This document shows positions 42,200-52,519 of a stretch of DNA of 58,849 bases, in pieces (position 1 is the stretch's first letter; each line of letters opens with the position of its first letter). Made by a program: the position numbers and the translations under genes. The notes under the pieces are model-generated. The model made no database searches. It had not been told where the DNA came from and saw only the letters and a list, made by a program, of their open reading frames with translations. Source of the stretch: Seminavis robusta. Its lineage: Eukaryota > Bacillariophyta > Bacillariophyceae > Naviculales > Naviculaceae. The stretch is from positions 1 through 58,849 of the forward strand of contig CAICTM010000571.1 in assembly GCA_903772945.1 (NCBI GenBank). Direction: 5' to 3'.

Positions 42200-42904
42200 C
42201 TAGGCGCTGAGGGCCATTGCCATATTGTTCCGCATCAGTTGCACTCTTTGGACATGATGCGTCTCAACAGTGGCTTTTGTTGCACCACTAGTACCTTGAA
42301 AGCTACGGCTCTTTGGAACAGGACTTTTCTTGTGATCGCCATGGGATGACTTTTTGAAAGAAAAGGTTTTGCGAATAGGCATTCGAAGAGCTTGTTTTTG
42401 CGATTTCCCCGCGAGGAGTAGAGGACATTTGGAATCCGCTGGTGGTGGCGGTGTCGTTGCTCCGTTCTTGCAGTCGGAAGATTCGCTTCTGACAGGCATT
42501 CGAAGCCCTTTTTCATTTTTTGATGGCTCATCGTCGCAAGCTCTGCGAAGTGGCATGCGGGGCCCTCCTTTCCTACACATAGTAGTAGTTGGTGCCAATA
42601 CTTCCTTGTTACTGCTGCGCTCTTGCCAACGGCAACCGCCAGAAAAGCTCACGGAGCGTTTCATGGCCGCTCGCCTTGTCGTTTGAGCGTTGCGTGCAGC
42701 TTCGTCCGATGAGGTACCAATGTCGAGGCTGCGAGTGGAACTATTGCGGAGGATCGACTTGAGAGGCATGGTGGCGATGTTTTTGTTTTCGAGGTGGACA
42801 GGTAGCTTGATTGATGACGGTTCCAAATGAGAAATTGTGAGAAAGCTGAAAACCCCGAGCACCATCAAAGGAGCAGGGGTTCGGGAAAACCTCTCCTTGG
42901 CCAT
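42200..42904 (-). CDS. Basic protein with repeated RMP(L/V/I)R motifs, unknown function
   Basis: The product is 234 aa, rich in Ser, Arg and Lys. Four related motifs recur: TMPLKSILRNSS, PRMPLRRACDD, LRMPVRSESSD and LRMPIRKTFSF, spaced by Ser/Pro/Lys-rich linkers. Similar sequences end in R-x-x-S, a typical kinase site. The N-terminus (LMVLGVFSFLTISHLEP) is mildly hydrophobic and could be a signal-like segment; an internal Met before PLKSILR is an alternative start. I do not recognise a family. The repeated motif suggests binding to a partner several times over, but this is inference. Confidence 0.6.
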   Translation of the reverse strand: MAKERFSRTPAPLMVLGVFSFLTISHLEPSSIKLPVHLENKNIATMPLKSILRNSSTRSLDIGTSSDEAARNAQTTRRAAMKRSVSFSGGCRWQERSSNKEVLAPTTTMCRKGGPRMPLRRACDDEPSKNEKGLRMPVRSESSDCKNGATTPPPPADSKCPLLLAGKSQKQALRMPIRKTFSFKKSSHGDHKKSPVPKSRSFQGTSGATKATVETHHVQRVQLMRNNMAMALSA

Positions 42905-45130
42905 AGTTTCAATTTGCGATGCGTAAGTGGAGTCCAGCTAGCCACAGCGAAGAAGAGCTGAAGAGGGTGATGCCAAATGATCTCATCCTTCAAGCCGCAA
43001 CGCCGCAACAGAATAAGCAAACAATTGGAATTGCCTGATCCCACTGGATTTGGGAGCATGTGGCCAATGGTACTAAAGTCAGATAGTAATATCTCCTTCA
43101 ACAAGATTCTTCAACCTTTTATGTCAAGATGACCCAGATGGCTTACCAGAGAGCTACCAGTGTTGACCAAGTGCTCCAAATGATTTAACATTCTTTTGTC
43201 AGCAGTTTCGGAAGAATGCGATGTTACACTTGGTTTTTACGGGTCTACGACTAGCTACCTAGACTAGAAGAGCCCTCAACGACATCATCAGCTCTTTTCC
43301 TTCTTGTTGAGCAATCTTTGGCCCAAGAGAAGATGTCGATTCTAAGAGCCCAAAGAAATAGAAGGTAACTTGCATAGCTGGCTGAGGGCTGAGGCCATCA
43401 ATTACCAGCCGAGGTCACGCGCTTGATTGATGCCAATTCTCCCTGGTGACACCAGCTACTCGGTTTTGCTGGAAGCAGGTGGACAATAAGCAATAACTGT
43501 TGTTGTGGTTTGCGTCTTCGTTGAAACAGGATTGGCTATCCCTTTCAAGAATGCACCAAGCCAAGCAACGCTTTGGCTGCCACGCAAGGGATAGCACTGG
43601 ATGGCTCTCTAGGACTACTCAGCAGCCCAGCATTGCTTCTTTTTCACTAGCTAGTGGGGTGATCTTCAACATGGCTGTTGGTTCAATTATGACAGACATC
43701 ACCTACGCCTAGTAGTAGTCCGTCCAGTAGCCAGCCCGAGTCGGAGATGAATGCAGCAAACTTGCTTTTGTTGAGCGGCTCATTTGATTCACTAGATGAT
43801 GGAGGCAAACAAGCAACCATCCAGTCATACCGGTAGCTAGTACGCGCCAACTCTTCGTTGCGAGGAAATTCCCTTGGGTCGTCACCTCGCCGAAACCAAG
43901 CTACATGTAGAGAAGGCGACCTAGCCACACCTAGCCACACCTAGCCACACCTAGCCACATCTAGCATCAAGCGGAAGTGTGCGAGTCCTCTTCGGATCCC
44001 CCCATACTATGCCACAAGAAGGCAAACTTAACCTATAAGGCCTCCTCCGTTGCTGAAGCAAAACACCGAGACAGCTATTATCCCGCAAATTTCTATCTTT
44101 GGACAAGCAGGGAGGAGAACAAGCCGGGAGGAGAACAAGCCTTGCTTCTTTCTGGGATGGTCTTGGGTGAATGTCCCCACTCTACAACTATTGTTCTCTG
44201 GCACTGCGGCGTATCCAGTCCGAGAAGGCTGCATGTCAGCCAGCAACGTACTAGTAAGTGGTGGAGGAATGATTACGTGCACATCAAATGTCTTGTACGT
44301 AAGGAATTAGGCCCTGCAGGAGGGCTTGAAACACAGGAATGCCGCTTCTTCCATCTGTCGCCTTTTTATGACCCTTCCCAGCACAGTGGCAAAGCTAGCC
44401 CCATTTGCTGCTACCGTAAAGTGTGACAGAATCACCAGCACCACACTAGGCAGTCTACTGTTCGCCACACCTTCCAGTTGTCTCAAAATCATCCTGTGAT
44501 TCCTTGCTGGCTGATTTCCTGTACAGCCCAGAGGTGGGTCCAATGCTCTCTGGTGCATGTAGCCAAAAAGGACTTTGGTTGCTTCGCAGAGAGCTTCCCA
44601 AGGGGTTCTCTCCTCGTCGACCCTGCATGCAGAACCCCCCCCCCCATCGTGTGCTTCACTGGAGAGCGTGCACAAACCTGGCTTTGACGAAACTATTCTT
44701 GGAGGCCGCGGGCTTTCCGAGCTAGCCAACATTTTTCGAAAAAGAAACAAGCCAGATGCAGGCTACAGAATGGCTCTGCTCTGTGGGTACGACGACCAAC
44801 CAGCTGCACACGATCTACAAACCTGCTCTTCTTCCTCGCTCTTCTTCCCCCCCCCCTTCGGCTTTTGGGATCGAAGCCAAGGATTCGAGTTGCTCTTCCG
44901 CCGTACGCCGGACCATGGTACCAGATACCGTAACTCGGGGCAAGCCACGTTCCAGTGGGGCCACGTTGTGCTCCAATAGTTGTCACTCGTGGTTGATTTC
45001 TGGGGCTTGATGATATAGAGCAGTGTACCGGTACATAGCAGGAAGGAACAACGACGAACAATCTTTTTTCTTCCTCTTTTAAAAATATATTGCTGCCCCA
45101 CCTCCCACCTCCACCTACAGTACCTGGTAC
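42905..45130. other. Gene-poor region (2.2 kb)
   Basis: No credible gene is present. A CTAGCCACAC decamer repeats about four and a half times at 43921-43967. Open frames on both strands between 43977 and 45200 overlap each other and look random. Runs of C (44637-44645, 44850-44858) and GGTACC words are present. Confidence 0.5.
43921..43967. repeat. CTAGCCACAC tandem repeat
   Basis: The 10-bp unit CTAGCCACAC occurs four times in a row, followed by a variant (CTAGCCACAT, then CTAGCATC). It is a short satellite in intergenic DNA. Confidence 0.8.
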
Positions 45131-45835
45131 ATGTATGATGGGGATGTACCTGGTACGGTACATTCATCCAGACAAGTTCATCGAGATGCTTCATATGCAC
45201 TTCGCTATCACCATGAAGTATTCCTTCTTCAAGAGGCGGCAGAGACTTTCAAGTGGAACCATGATGAATATGCCCGTCGATTGGCATTCTTCAAGGAAAA
45301 ACATCCTTTCAGTGGCTGGATGCTACCGTACGACAACGTGGAACGGCGGACGTTCATTTGGTGCATTATCCAGTTCAAGATCCTGACGACGATGATGAAA
45401 GCGAGAACGGTGATGGAGGTGGTATAATCGTGTCGCTTGCGGGGATCGAAGCAACCGCATTGGAAATCAACCCAGCGGTAGCGACGGCCAGCTACTACCG
45501 AATCAGACGTACATTCCACTGACCATCATCAAAACAGGAACAGCATTTTAAGTTTGGAATGTGTGGAACTGAAGCAAGCGTCATCACCAAAGATCAGCGG
45601 TCGTGCAGGCCTCAAGCGCCCACCTGACACAGAAGCTAGTGGAAAGAGCTATGACACTGCCCTTGTCATCACCGATTCTGGAGACATTGAGGTTCCCAAG
45701 CGTGGGACCACATACCAGACTGCTTTGGAAATCACTTCGTCTTCCAGCTCTGACAGTGGATCTTCGTTTATTAATTCTATTCCACCACCAGACCAATGCG
45801 CGAATGGATTATTAGTACTTTATGGTTGCGCGTGA
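45131..45835 (+). pseudogene. Relic of an unknown gene, broken into frames
   Basis: Three consecutive plus-strand pieces look protein-like. They are YALRYHHEVFLLQEAAETFK...SGWMLPYDNVERR (about 45131-45345); then, in another frame, TADVHLVHYPVQDPDDDDES...TALEINPAVATASYYRIRR (about 45345-45520, ending in TGA); then SYDTALVITDSGDIEVPKRG...YQTALEITSSSSSDSGSS (about 45554-45835). The last has two related halves (DTALVITDSG and QTALEITSSS). No family is recognised. A frameshifted or multi-exon gene is possible; a pseudogene is more likely. The assignment as one gene is inference. Confidence 0.35.
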
Positions 45836-45843
45836 CTACTGTG

Positions 45844-46548
45844 CTATTGTTGAGCAGGGGTTTCTGTCGCCGTCTCGGTTGGTTTGCTGTGGCTGCTGCC
45901 GCACTCTTCATCTTCCTCGCTTATTTCGTCTGGAACAGGCTTGGTCGCAATCAACAAGACAATCAGCGGTTGCTCCACCAGTCCCATGAGTGCTCCCAAC
46001 ATTCCCTTATAAAGGAGCAGCGTGGGCATGTCCCAAATCACTCCGTCGTCGGGTGTCGCGTCGTGTTCTACGGAAAAATACCCTGCCAAAATAAAAATCA
46101 AGCCGAGGGTCGGTACCAACAATACCAATCCAACCAGAGCACCCGTGGCGGCGCAATACATAAAATTTCGTACGGGATGCGTCCTAGCTTTATCATCTTT
46201 CTTCTTTTCCAAGATGGGCTGGTACGACGCCACGGCCAATTTGGCCAACAGCGTCCCCGGCAGTTCCTCGGCACTTTTCCAGGGCAATCCTGTAATGCGC
46301 AGGGGTCCCGCATCACCTAGATCTCCCAAGGCGAGTTGTCCCGAAATCAGCCAGGTAATGACACTCCCAATAATACACGTCAAGACCACGTCTCCCGCCA
46401 CGGTACTCGGAAAGGCAAACATCATAGTTTCGGCTTCTTTGCCGGCATACAGGGCATAGCTAATGGCCGTGTTCATACCGCCACTAATGGCCGTACATAT
46501 CAGGGCGCTGACGAGTACGTACGCCAAGAGAGGAATGCGGAGGGGCAT
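45844..46548 (-). CDS. Multi-pass membrane protein, unknown function
   Basis: The product is 234 aa from ATG 46548 (MPLRIPLLAY...); the longer frame begins at a TTG. Four or five TM helices are visible: LLAYVLVSALICTAISGGM, VVLTCIIGSVITWLISGQL, FMYCAATGALVGLVLLVPTLGLIFILAGYF and MLGALMGLVEQPLIVLLIA. A hydrophilic loop holds EELPGTLLAKLAVASYQPILEKKKDDKARTH, and the tail is acidic and Ser/Thr-rich. The pattern MPLRIP...CTAISGGMNTAISYALY reminds me of uncharacterised eukaryotic membrane proteins, but no function is known to me. Its 3' end lies close to the relic gene above. Confidence 0.72.
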   Translation of the reverse strand: MPLRIPLLAYVLVSALICTAISGGMNTAISYALYAGKEAETMMFAFPSTVAGDVVLTCIIGSVITWLISGQLALGDLGDAGPLRITGLPWKSAEELPGTLLAKLAVASYQPILEKKKDDKARTHPVRNFMYCAATGALVGLVLLVPTLGLIFILAGYFSVEHDATPDDGVIWDMPTLLLYKGMLGALMGLVEQPLIVLLIATKPVPDEISEEDEECGSSHSKPTETATETPAQQ

Positions 46549-47902
46549 GATTTGATTCTGTTGGAGAAAGATAATAGCGTAGATTGCGCCTTCTTTCAAA
46601 AGGACAGGATGAGATACTAGTACGGTGGATCTGGATGTGGGGAGAGGGGGTACCGGTAGGTATTGGTACTAAGAACGCTGTTGCTGGCTTGGTGTTAACC
46701 TTGCGTTTGTATTGCCTACCGTATTGTGGGCTGCGTGGACTGTCATGGTGTCATGGTCGCCGTTGCAGTTTTAATTTTTGCGGGGCTGAATCTTCAACAC
46801 AACCGGACCTGTTTTACATGCGTAGCACCTGTGCGGTACCAGGTACCGGTACCGGTACCGGTACAGTACGTGGTTCCTTTTGTCTCAAAAATGAAGATCC
46901 GGGTCTGCATGTTGAGGGATAGGGTTTTATACCGTAGGCGCTGGAACCCGGGAACTCGCGCCTTTGTGTTCTGTTCTTTTCACAAGAGCTTTTCGCCTAA
47001 TAACAGTAGTAGCAAGAGTCGAGTCTGATCCCACTCTTTCCAATAATTATTAGACTACATACCGCAGCACCACCCCTTCCTACCGTATGCCCCTTCTTCT
47101 GCTCCTATTAGCTAGTGCTTCCCCAGGCGTCACTCCCTCTTCGAGTCCATTTCTTGTTCATAGCTTCGACCGCACGGAATGCTCACCGGGACTCTACTTT
47201 CGGGTCATTTGCCAGTCAAGGACCGACCTTGCTTGGGGCTTGGGGATCCATCCAGCTCGAGAACACATCTTGCGAACGATCCACCTCCGGCCTTCCACAA
47301 CTCGCCCCCCGAAATCACATGGACTCTTCGAAGTCTCCGTCGGGAGGGGAAATGTACGGAAGAAGAAGACGAGCACAATAGTTCATCGCAAACGGTGGTA
47401 ACAGTTTGGCACGGGGTGGGGGGCACAGGGTAAAATATTCGCTCTCCCTCGCGTAACTCTAGCTGGCAGTTTCATGCAATAGTATGTACCGGTAGCGGAA
47501 CGGCACCGTAACGGTACGGTACCACTATTATGGTACTAGTACCAGCATACCGTACTGTAGGGGTACTTAAGTACTGGTATGCATACCGGTAGGTATTATC
47601 TTACTCTTGGACTCCCCTTACTGGCTCTCGAGTAATTTGTATTAGTACAGGAATATAAAGATAAGCCGGCAAGCTTGTGTATTATTTTGGCGCGAATCTA
47701 CTAGTGTTAACTATCGAAATTAAGAGCCGTGGTAAAGCATACTCACCCAACTCGAGATTGAAAACCACCATAATCAAGATCCTCAGAGAACCCCAAAGGC
47801 ACACAATGACACCCAATACCGAAATACCAACCGGTGATGTTGGATGACCATTATGATGAGGGGACGCAAATAGATGCCAGGAAATGATACAGTGTTCCTG
47901 TT
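46549..47902. other. Intergenic region with GGTACC palindromes
   Basis: No gene is supported. The stretch contains one of the longest GGTACCGGTACC runs (46840-46866), and many GTACC/GGTAC words around 47500-47590. Short open frames at 47087-47433 overlap in all three plus frames and are not convincing. Confidence 0.5.
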
Positions 47903-49033
47903 CTAGTAAGAGAAGCTTCCGGTGCAAAGAATTTCGACGCCAGAAGGAACTTGGTCAGTTTCGCTATCGTCACCTCCACTTTCCTGTCCATCGATCGTTG
48001 CCTCCTCATTGTCTGAAGTCTTCTGCTTTTTCTTTGGGCTTTCTTCTTCCTCAGACTCCTCATTGGCAGTGTCTGTCTTTGCAGCAGCAGTGTTATCTTC
48101 GTCCTCCGCTGGTAGCTGAGTCATGATACCCCATTTGCAGGGACGCATCAAGATTTCACAAATCTCGTCATCCAACTGGGCAAGCTTTTCCACATTGAGG
48201 CGTGGGGATCCAGCAGCGGCAGGTTTACCGTCTTCGATGCCATCGCTGCCACTGCAGTCATAATCAAAGACAATACCACCAGAAGAACCGGAAGAAGATC
48301 CGGGAGAAGAAGATCCGGGAGAAGAAGATTCAAGGAGAGACGAATCAGGGGAAGAAGCTCCATTGTCAATGAGACGCTCAAGTTTCCTCAGATTCACGCC
48401 ACCCATGTTGACCAAATCACTGCCAGTGCTGGACTCACTTGACAATTCGCTGGACACTTCGGTAGTTTCCTCCACACCTTCTGTGAGCAAGTCAATTTCC
48501 GCCAACCAACGATGGTATCGGTTGATGTACTCATCTTCGTTGTATCCCCAAATGGCGCAGAAGTCCGTTGTCTTGTGGGCTTCAGTGAAGGGATCAGGAA
48601 GAATCAACTTCAATTTGAAGAGCCTCTCGAAGATGAAGGTATCAGGGAAGTCGTTGCAGTATGGGAGCATCGACCTTGTTCCATCTTCAACGAGGTAGCG
48701 AACAGGCCACACACCAGACATGTCATCTTCGAACACCCAAGCAAGAATGGCTGGATAGCCATTCTTGCGACGTTCCTTGTTGATCCGGTGCAGCTTCGAG
48801 TTTGCCTCAACCCGCAAGTCCCAACCCTTTGCAGCCATCACAGCCAACTTGGACGCGCAGTATGCAGCTTCATCTTGGTACTGTTGCAAGGTATGTTTCA
48901 CGAGCTTGTTAGATCCTGGTTCAGGATTCTTCACAAGTCGTGCAATGGGCTCATAGACAAGGCTCTCATCTTCAGTTGGAAATAGGTCACCTGGTTCGAC
49001 AAGGCCGGGAACGACGTTTTCACTGCTTGACAT
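47903..49033 (-). CDS. Acidic Ser-rich protein with C-terminal basic motif, unknown function
   Basis: The product is 376 aa from ATG 49033 (MSSSENVVPGL). The N-terminal half is globular-looking and includes YCASKLAVMAAKGWDLRVEA, WVFEDDMSGVWPVRYLVEDG and CAIWGYNEDEYINRYHRWL. The second half is Ser/Glu/Asp-rich (SSPGSSSPGSSSGSSGG, EESEEEESPKKKQKTSD), where PKKKQK could be a nuclear signal. I do not recognise a domain. It lies 3' of the MULE-type ORF on the same strand, so it could be an associated gene of that element, but nothing directly supports this. Confidence 0.65.
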   Translation of the reverse strand: MSSSENVVPGLVEPGDLFPTEDESLVYEPIARLVKNPEPGSNKLVKHTLQQYQDEAAYCASKLAVMAAKGWDLRVEANSKLHRINKERRKNGYPAILAWVFEDDMSGVWPVRYLVEDGTRSMLPYCNDFPDTFIFERLFKLKLILPDPFTEAHKTTDFCAIWGYNEDEYINRYHRWLAEIDLLTEGVEETTEVSSELSSESSTGSDLVNMGGVNLRKLERLIDNGASSPDSSLLESSSPGSSSPGSSSGSSGGIVFDYDCSGSDGIEDGKPAAAGSPRLNVEKLAQLDDEICEILMRPCKWGIMTQLPAEDEDNTAAAKTDTANEESEEEESPKKKQKTSDNEEATIDGQESGGDDSETDQVPSGVEILCTGSFSY

Positions 49034-49416
49034 GGTGATGCTTGGAGGATTGTGTTCGATTGATACTAACAATATTGGGTGCTCTGAATGAACCCACTAA
49101 CGATTTGTGTCACCCAGTAGAAACATGACAATCAACCGAGTACTACGAAAGTGGGAAGATACTCACAGTGGAGTATCGGCATCCCCCAAATTTCAGCGAC
49201 GAATGTGCTCTGTTGGTTCCAATGACAGAAAGCTTTGAACGTCAAATTTTTGTTTGGAGTATCCCAATAAAGTTTCGGAAATTCGAGGCTCCTCAATGAT
49301 CACATCTTCAGCAGGGACGATTTACATTACAGATGCTAGGTATGAATAATACAGTAAGCTGTGATACTAGTCATTATAGGTTCTTAGTTTTCGTTCCAAT
49401 ACGTCTCTGTTTTGTT
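49034..49416. other. Short intergenic region
   Basis: This 383-bp stretch separates two minus-strand genes. No repeat or motif was recognised. Confidence 0.45.
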
Positions 49417-51261
49417 TTATTTGTTGTTCTCTTTTTGGGGCTCTGTGCAAGAAGCATCCTTCAGCTTCGTTGCGATTGTCTTGACAACGGCATATGAAGT
49501 CTTCTCCATCGGTCGTGCAATCAGCATCGCTCTGTTTCCAGTTGGATTGTCATAAAAGGAAACCAGAGTGTCAAGCAGGCTCTGAGTAGTGCGTCCTTTG
49601 ACTGGATCGTTTCCTTTTGTGTCCAATCTGAAGAGACGCAAGTACAAGAACAGCTTTGCCATCTGTTGATGATTCAGAGTGCTTAGGTACCCATCGAACG
49701 TTTCCACCATCTTCGACAGACACCGTCGCTTGGAATTCTTCGATAGCCCACTTCGATAAAGCCGGTTTGTATTGCCTCGTGCAGTGGCCTTTGCCACATC
49801 CCCTCTTGCATTAGCACTAGTCTTTCGCAAATTCTTCAAGGAACAAGAAAGCAAATTATGCTTGCTTCGGAGGAATATGGCGCCTGGACAGCTGTAGCCA
49901 AGGTGTTTCACGCAGTCTTCGCAATCCCCCACAATGTTACCTTGCTTCCATTGCAAGTGGCAAACAGTGTCAGTCATTTTGACCATGGAATCTGCTATTA
50001 AGTCGGGGAAACCACATCCCAGGCTAGACAATTCCTTCGCAAATGGTCTGCTGTCACCATCAAGGGATGCTCGTACCATCCGAATGCGTCTCTCGTCTAT
50101 GGGAACCCCAATCTTGTGTCGCAAGTTGCACAACCAGCTGGATGCCTTACCGTATTCGTCTTCTCCGAGTTTCACAATGTCGATTCCTTCCTTCAAGAAT
50201 CCAGTTACCGCAACTGCAAAGACAGAAGGTGTTCTTGGTATTTCGATTGTACATGGGTCGCTTCTTGCATTGGCATCTTCCTCTAGCAGACGTGGTGCTG
50301 TGTGCACAAGAAAAGCTGCAAGTGTTGCATTCTTCGAGCAATCAGTCGCGATGCTCTTTATTCCATGGCGATTGAAACTTTCGTTTGGACAGTTGGATGG
50401 GTATACACCGACCTCTCCTGTGCAAGCGTAGTTCCAGTTGTACCTTGGATACGTACAGTACTCTTTGTACAAGTGGTCTGCCGCTTCACCTTCTCCTCTC
50501 TGTTCTCTCCAGTCCTGCAAGTACAGCTCTGTGATGACACGACGCTGTTCCATTGTTTTCGTTTTCGCAATGTTCGATACATGTTTGTAGGCAGTGCCCT
50601 GGGGTAGCGCGAAGACTTTGTCTTTCATCTTTGCAACGTAGCTTCTCTTTGTAGCGAACGCATGGGTAACATGGAAGTAGCAATTGAGTACAGCTTCTTG
50701 TTGGATGCAGTCATCGTCACTGTCTGTGCTATTGGTGGCAACCACTTCGTCTTGTATCGCGGAAGCATTATCAACTGGTTGCTGAGTTAAGGGTACGCTG
50801 ATAGGAGACGGTGGGTATTCCTCGATTTCCTCCACGGAAAACTCTCGATGTGGTATCACTGCAGCCGGTTTGCTGGACAAGTACGTATTATCCTTATCGC
50901 ATAGGCCTGGGTGCTCTTTGAAGAATACGTGGGCAGACACAAAGGTGTCAGCATCGTCCGATGTGCCCCAATCAATGGTGAAATCAATACCAAAGCACTG
51001 GAAACAGAGCTCCCGCATTGCATAAAGAGTCAGGCAGTATGGATGCAATCGTTCGCCACCAGCTCTCAGGTAGACGATAGGCCGAAACGACGAAGTCACT
51101 TCATCGCATGACGGCCGTAGTTTAACAGACACACTTCCGACAGTGATTAGACAGCTCTGATCGCGAATCATTCCTCCTGTTCCATCACAGCATAGTTGCC
51201 TTGTGCCGCGTCGGCGAAGGGCGAGATGCATTAACTGAAAGAGACCCGTAGCAGAGAACAC
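49417..51261 (-). CDS. MULE (Mutator-like) transposase-type protein, probably 5'-incomplete
   Basis: The open frame codes about 614 aa from a GTG at 51261; it stays open further upstream (to about 51310), so the true start is uncertain. The core resembles MULE/FAR1-type transposases: CCDGTGGM (first Asp), FTIDWGTSDDADTFVSAHVFF (second Asp in a SDDA context), then NCYFHVTHAFATK, the family's CxxH signature, and CPNESFNRHGIKSI, which could hold the Glu. A Cys/Lys-rich region follows. Such proteins either mobilise Mutator-like elements or have been recruited as transcription regulators. I saw no terminal inverted repeats. The frame is intact over 1.8 kb, compatible with an active or domesticated copy. 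It overlaps the 5' leader of the divergent transporter. Confidence 0.65.
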   Translation of the reverse strand: MFSATGLFQLMHLALRRRGTRQLCCDGTGGMIRDQSCLITVGSVSVKLRPSCDEVTSSFRPIVYLRAGGERLHPYCLTLYAMRELCFQCFGIDFTIDWGTSDDADTFVSAHVFFKEHPGLCDKDNTYLSSKPAAVIPHREFSVEEIEEYPPSPISVPLTQQPVDNASAIQDEVVATNSTDSDDDCIQQEAVLNCYFHVTHAFATKRSYVAKMKDKVFALPQGTAYKHVSNIAKTKTMEQRRVITELYLQDWREQRGEGEAADHLYKEYCTYPRYNWNYACTGEVGVYPSNCPNESFNRHGIKSIATDCSKNATLAAFLVHTAPRLLEEDANARSDPCTIEIPRTPSVFAVAVTGFLKEGIDIVKLGEDEYGKASSWLCNLRHKIGVPIDERRIRMVRASLDGDSRPFAKELSSLGCGFPDLIADSMVKMTDTVCHLQWKQGNIVGDCEDCVKHLGYSCPGAIFLRSKHNLLSCSLKNLRKTSANARGDVAKATARGNTNRLYRSGLSKNSKRRCLSKMVETFDGYLSTLNHQQMAKLFLYLRLFRLDTKGNDPVKGRTTQSLLDTLVSFYDNPTGNRAMLIARPMEKTSYAVVKTIATKLKDASCTEPQKENNK

Positions 51262-51295
51262 GAGAAAGGTACCTACGGTATCTCCACAATTTAAG

Positions 51296-52519
51296 ATGAA
51301 GAAAAAGTCCTCATGTGGCTTGTTGGTTTGTTTCTTTTTCCAGAAGGCAGCAGCCCTTCATTTGCCGCTGGCTCCGCATTGCCAACGTAGTTGGCCTATA
51401 CACCTATTACCTTCTCAATCTGCTCGCAGAAATATCGGTACAAGTACGTCCCATTCGCACAACTCATCGGTCCAGACAGGCATTTTTCCCGACTGCCAGA
51501 AACGCAAATCCAGAATGATGGACCAGCACAGAGCCACGGCAAGCAATGACGACAATCATGAAATAATCTCACCTTCCACAATAGACAAACAACAAAGCCG
51601 ACTCTGGTTAGCACCTCTGTGGACTGTGATTGCCAGCATTCTCGGTGTGGCTCCACCCACACGGTCTCTCATCCAATCCACTTTTGGGACCATTCCACTC
51701 CTCCAATCCGCTCTGGCGCTTCTCATGCTATCCATGGGTTTGACCATTACTCCTCAAGACCTAACGGCAGCGACACGACAATCCAACATTGTCTTGCTCA
51801 ATATGGTCGCGTGTTTTGGAATGATGCCCTTGTTGGCCGCCCTGTTGGCCAAAACATTTCAGTTGACTCCGCCACATGCCATTGGAACCATTTTGCTGGG
51901 ATGCGTCAGCGGAGGACAAGCATCCAATCTGTTTGCGCTCTTGGCCGGAGGGGATGTCGCGCTCTCGGTAGTTTGCACCTTTAGCACCACCTTGGTGGGA
52001 GTGCTGGCGACGCCTCTTTGGATTCAATGTCTCTTGAAAACGACAGTCCCCATTCACGCCACGGCCATGTTGCGGTCCATTGCCTCGTTGGTCTTGATTC
52101 CGCTGACAAGTGGGTTGCTCCTGGGTTACTTTCTTTCGCCCAAACTCCTGCATCCCATTCGAAGACAATGTCCCAACGTGGGATTGGCAGCCACCATGGT
52201 GCTGGTAGCGGGAGGTGCCTCCAATGCATCATCGCTAGCGACAACGATCGGTTATTCCGCCGTGGCCATGTCCTGTCTCCTCCCCGTGCTGGGAGGTGCC
52301 GTGACATTGGGAATGGCGCGTCTGTTGCGACTATCGAACGAAGCATCCGTGCGAACCTTGGTCATTGAAGTGTTCTCGAAATCTCCCACGTTGGCTCATG
52401 TACTGGCGTTGCGACATTTCGGAGGAGCGGCGGCGGCCATTCCAGCCGTCGCCATGGTCTCGTTGGCACTTTTGGGGGCTCTGGTGGCAGCCGTTTGGCA
52501 ATCTGTGGATCCGCAATGA
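51296..52519 (+). CDS. BASS-family (bile acid:sodium symporter-like) transporter
   Basis: The product is 407 aa if started at 51296, 334 aa from the in-frame ATG at 51515 (MMDQHRATASN). About nine TM helices follow, with the family blocks LSMGLTITPQDL, GCVSGGQASNLFALLAGGDVALS and VAGGASNASSLATTIGYSAVAM. Plant and algal BASS proteins sit in the plastid envelope and carry pyruvate, 2-oxo acids or similar anions with sodium; the substrate cannot be told here. The longer form begins MKKKSSCGLLVCFFFQKAAALHLP, which could be an N-terminal signal plus plastid-type cleavage before L, so I prefer it provisionally. The 5' end overlaps the minus-strand MULE frame. Confidence 0.8.
   Translation: MKKKSSCGLLVCFFFQKAAALHLPLAPHCQRSWPIHLLPSQSARRNIGTSTSHSHNSSVQTGIFPDCQKRKSRMMDQHRATASNDDNHEIISPSTIDKQQSRLWLAPLWTVIASILGVAPPTRSLIQSTFGTIPLLQSALALLMLSMGLTITPQDLTAATRQSNIVLLNMVACFGMMPLLAALLAKTFQLTPPHAIGTILLGCVSGGQASNLFALLAGGDVALSVVCTFSTTLVGVLATPLWIQCLLKTTVPIHATAMLRSIASLVLIPLTSGLLLGYFLSPKLLHPIRRQCPNVGLAATMVLVAGGASNASSLATTIGYSAVAMSCLLPVLGGAVTLGMARLLRLSNEASVRTLVIEVFSKSPTLAHVLALRHFGGAAAAIPAVAMVSLALLGALVAAVWQSVDPQ

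Noticed and set aside
47087..47433. Three overlapping plus-strand frames
   Set aside because: All three frames are open together, typical of base composition and not of a gene; no motif was recognised.
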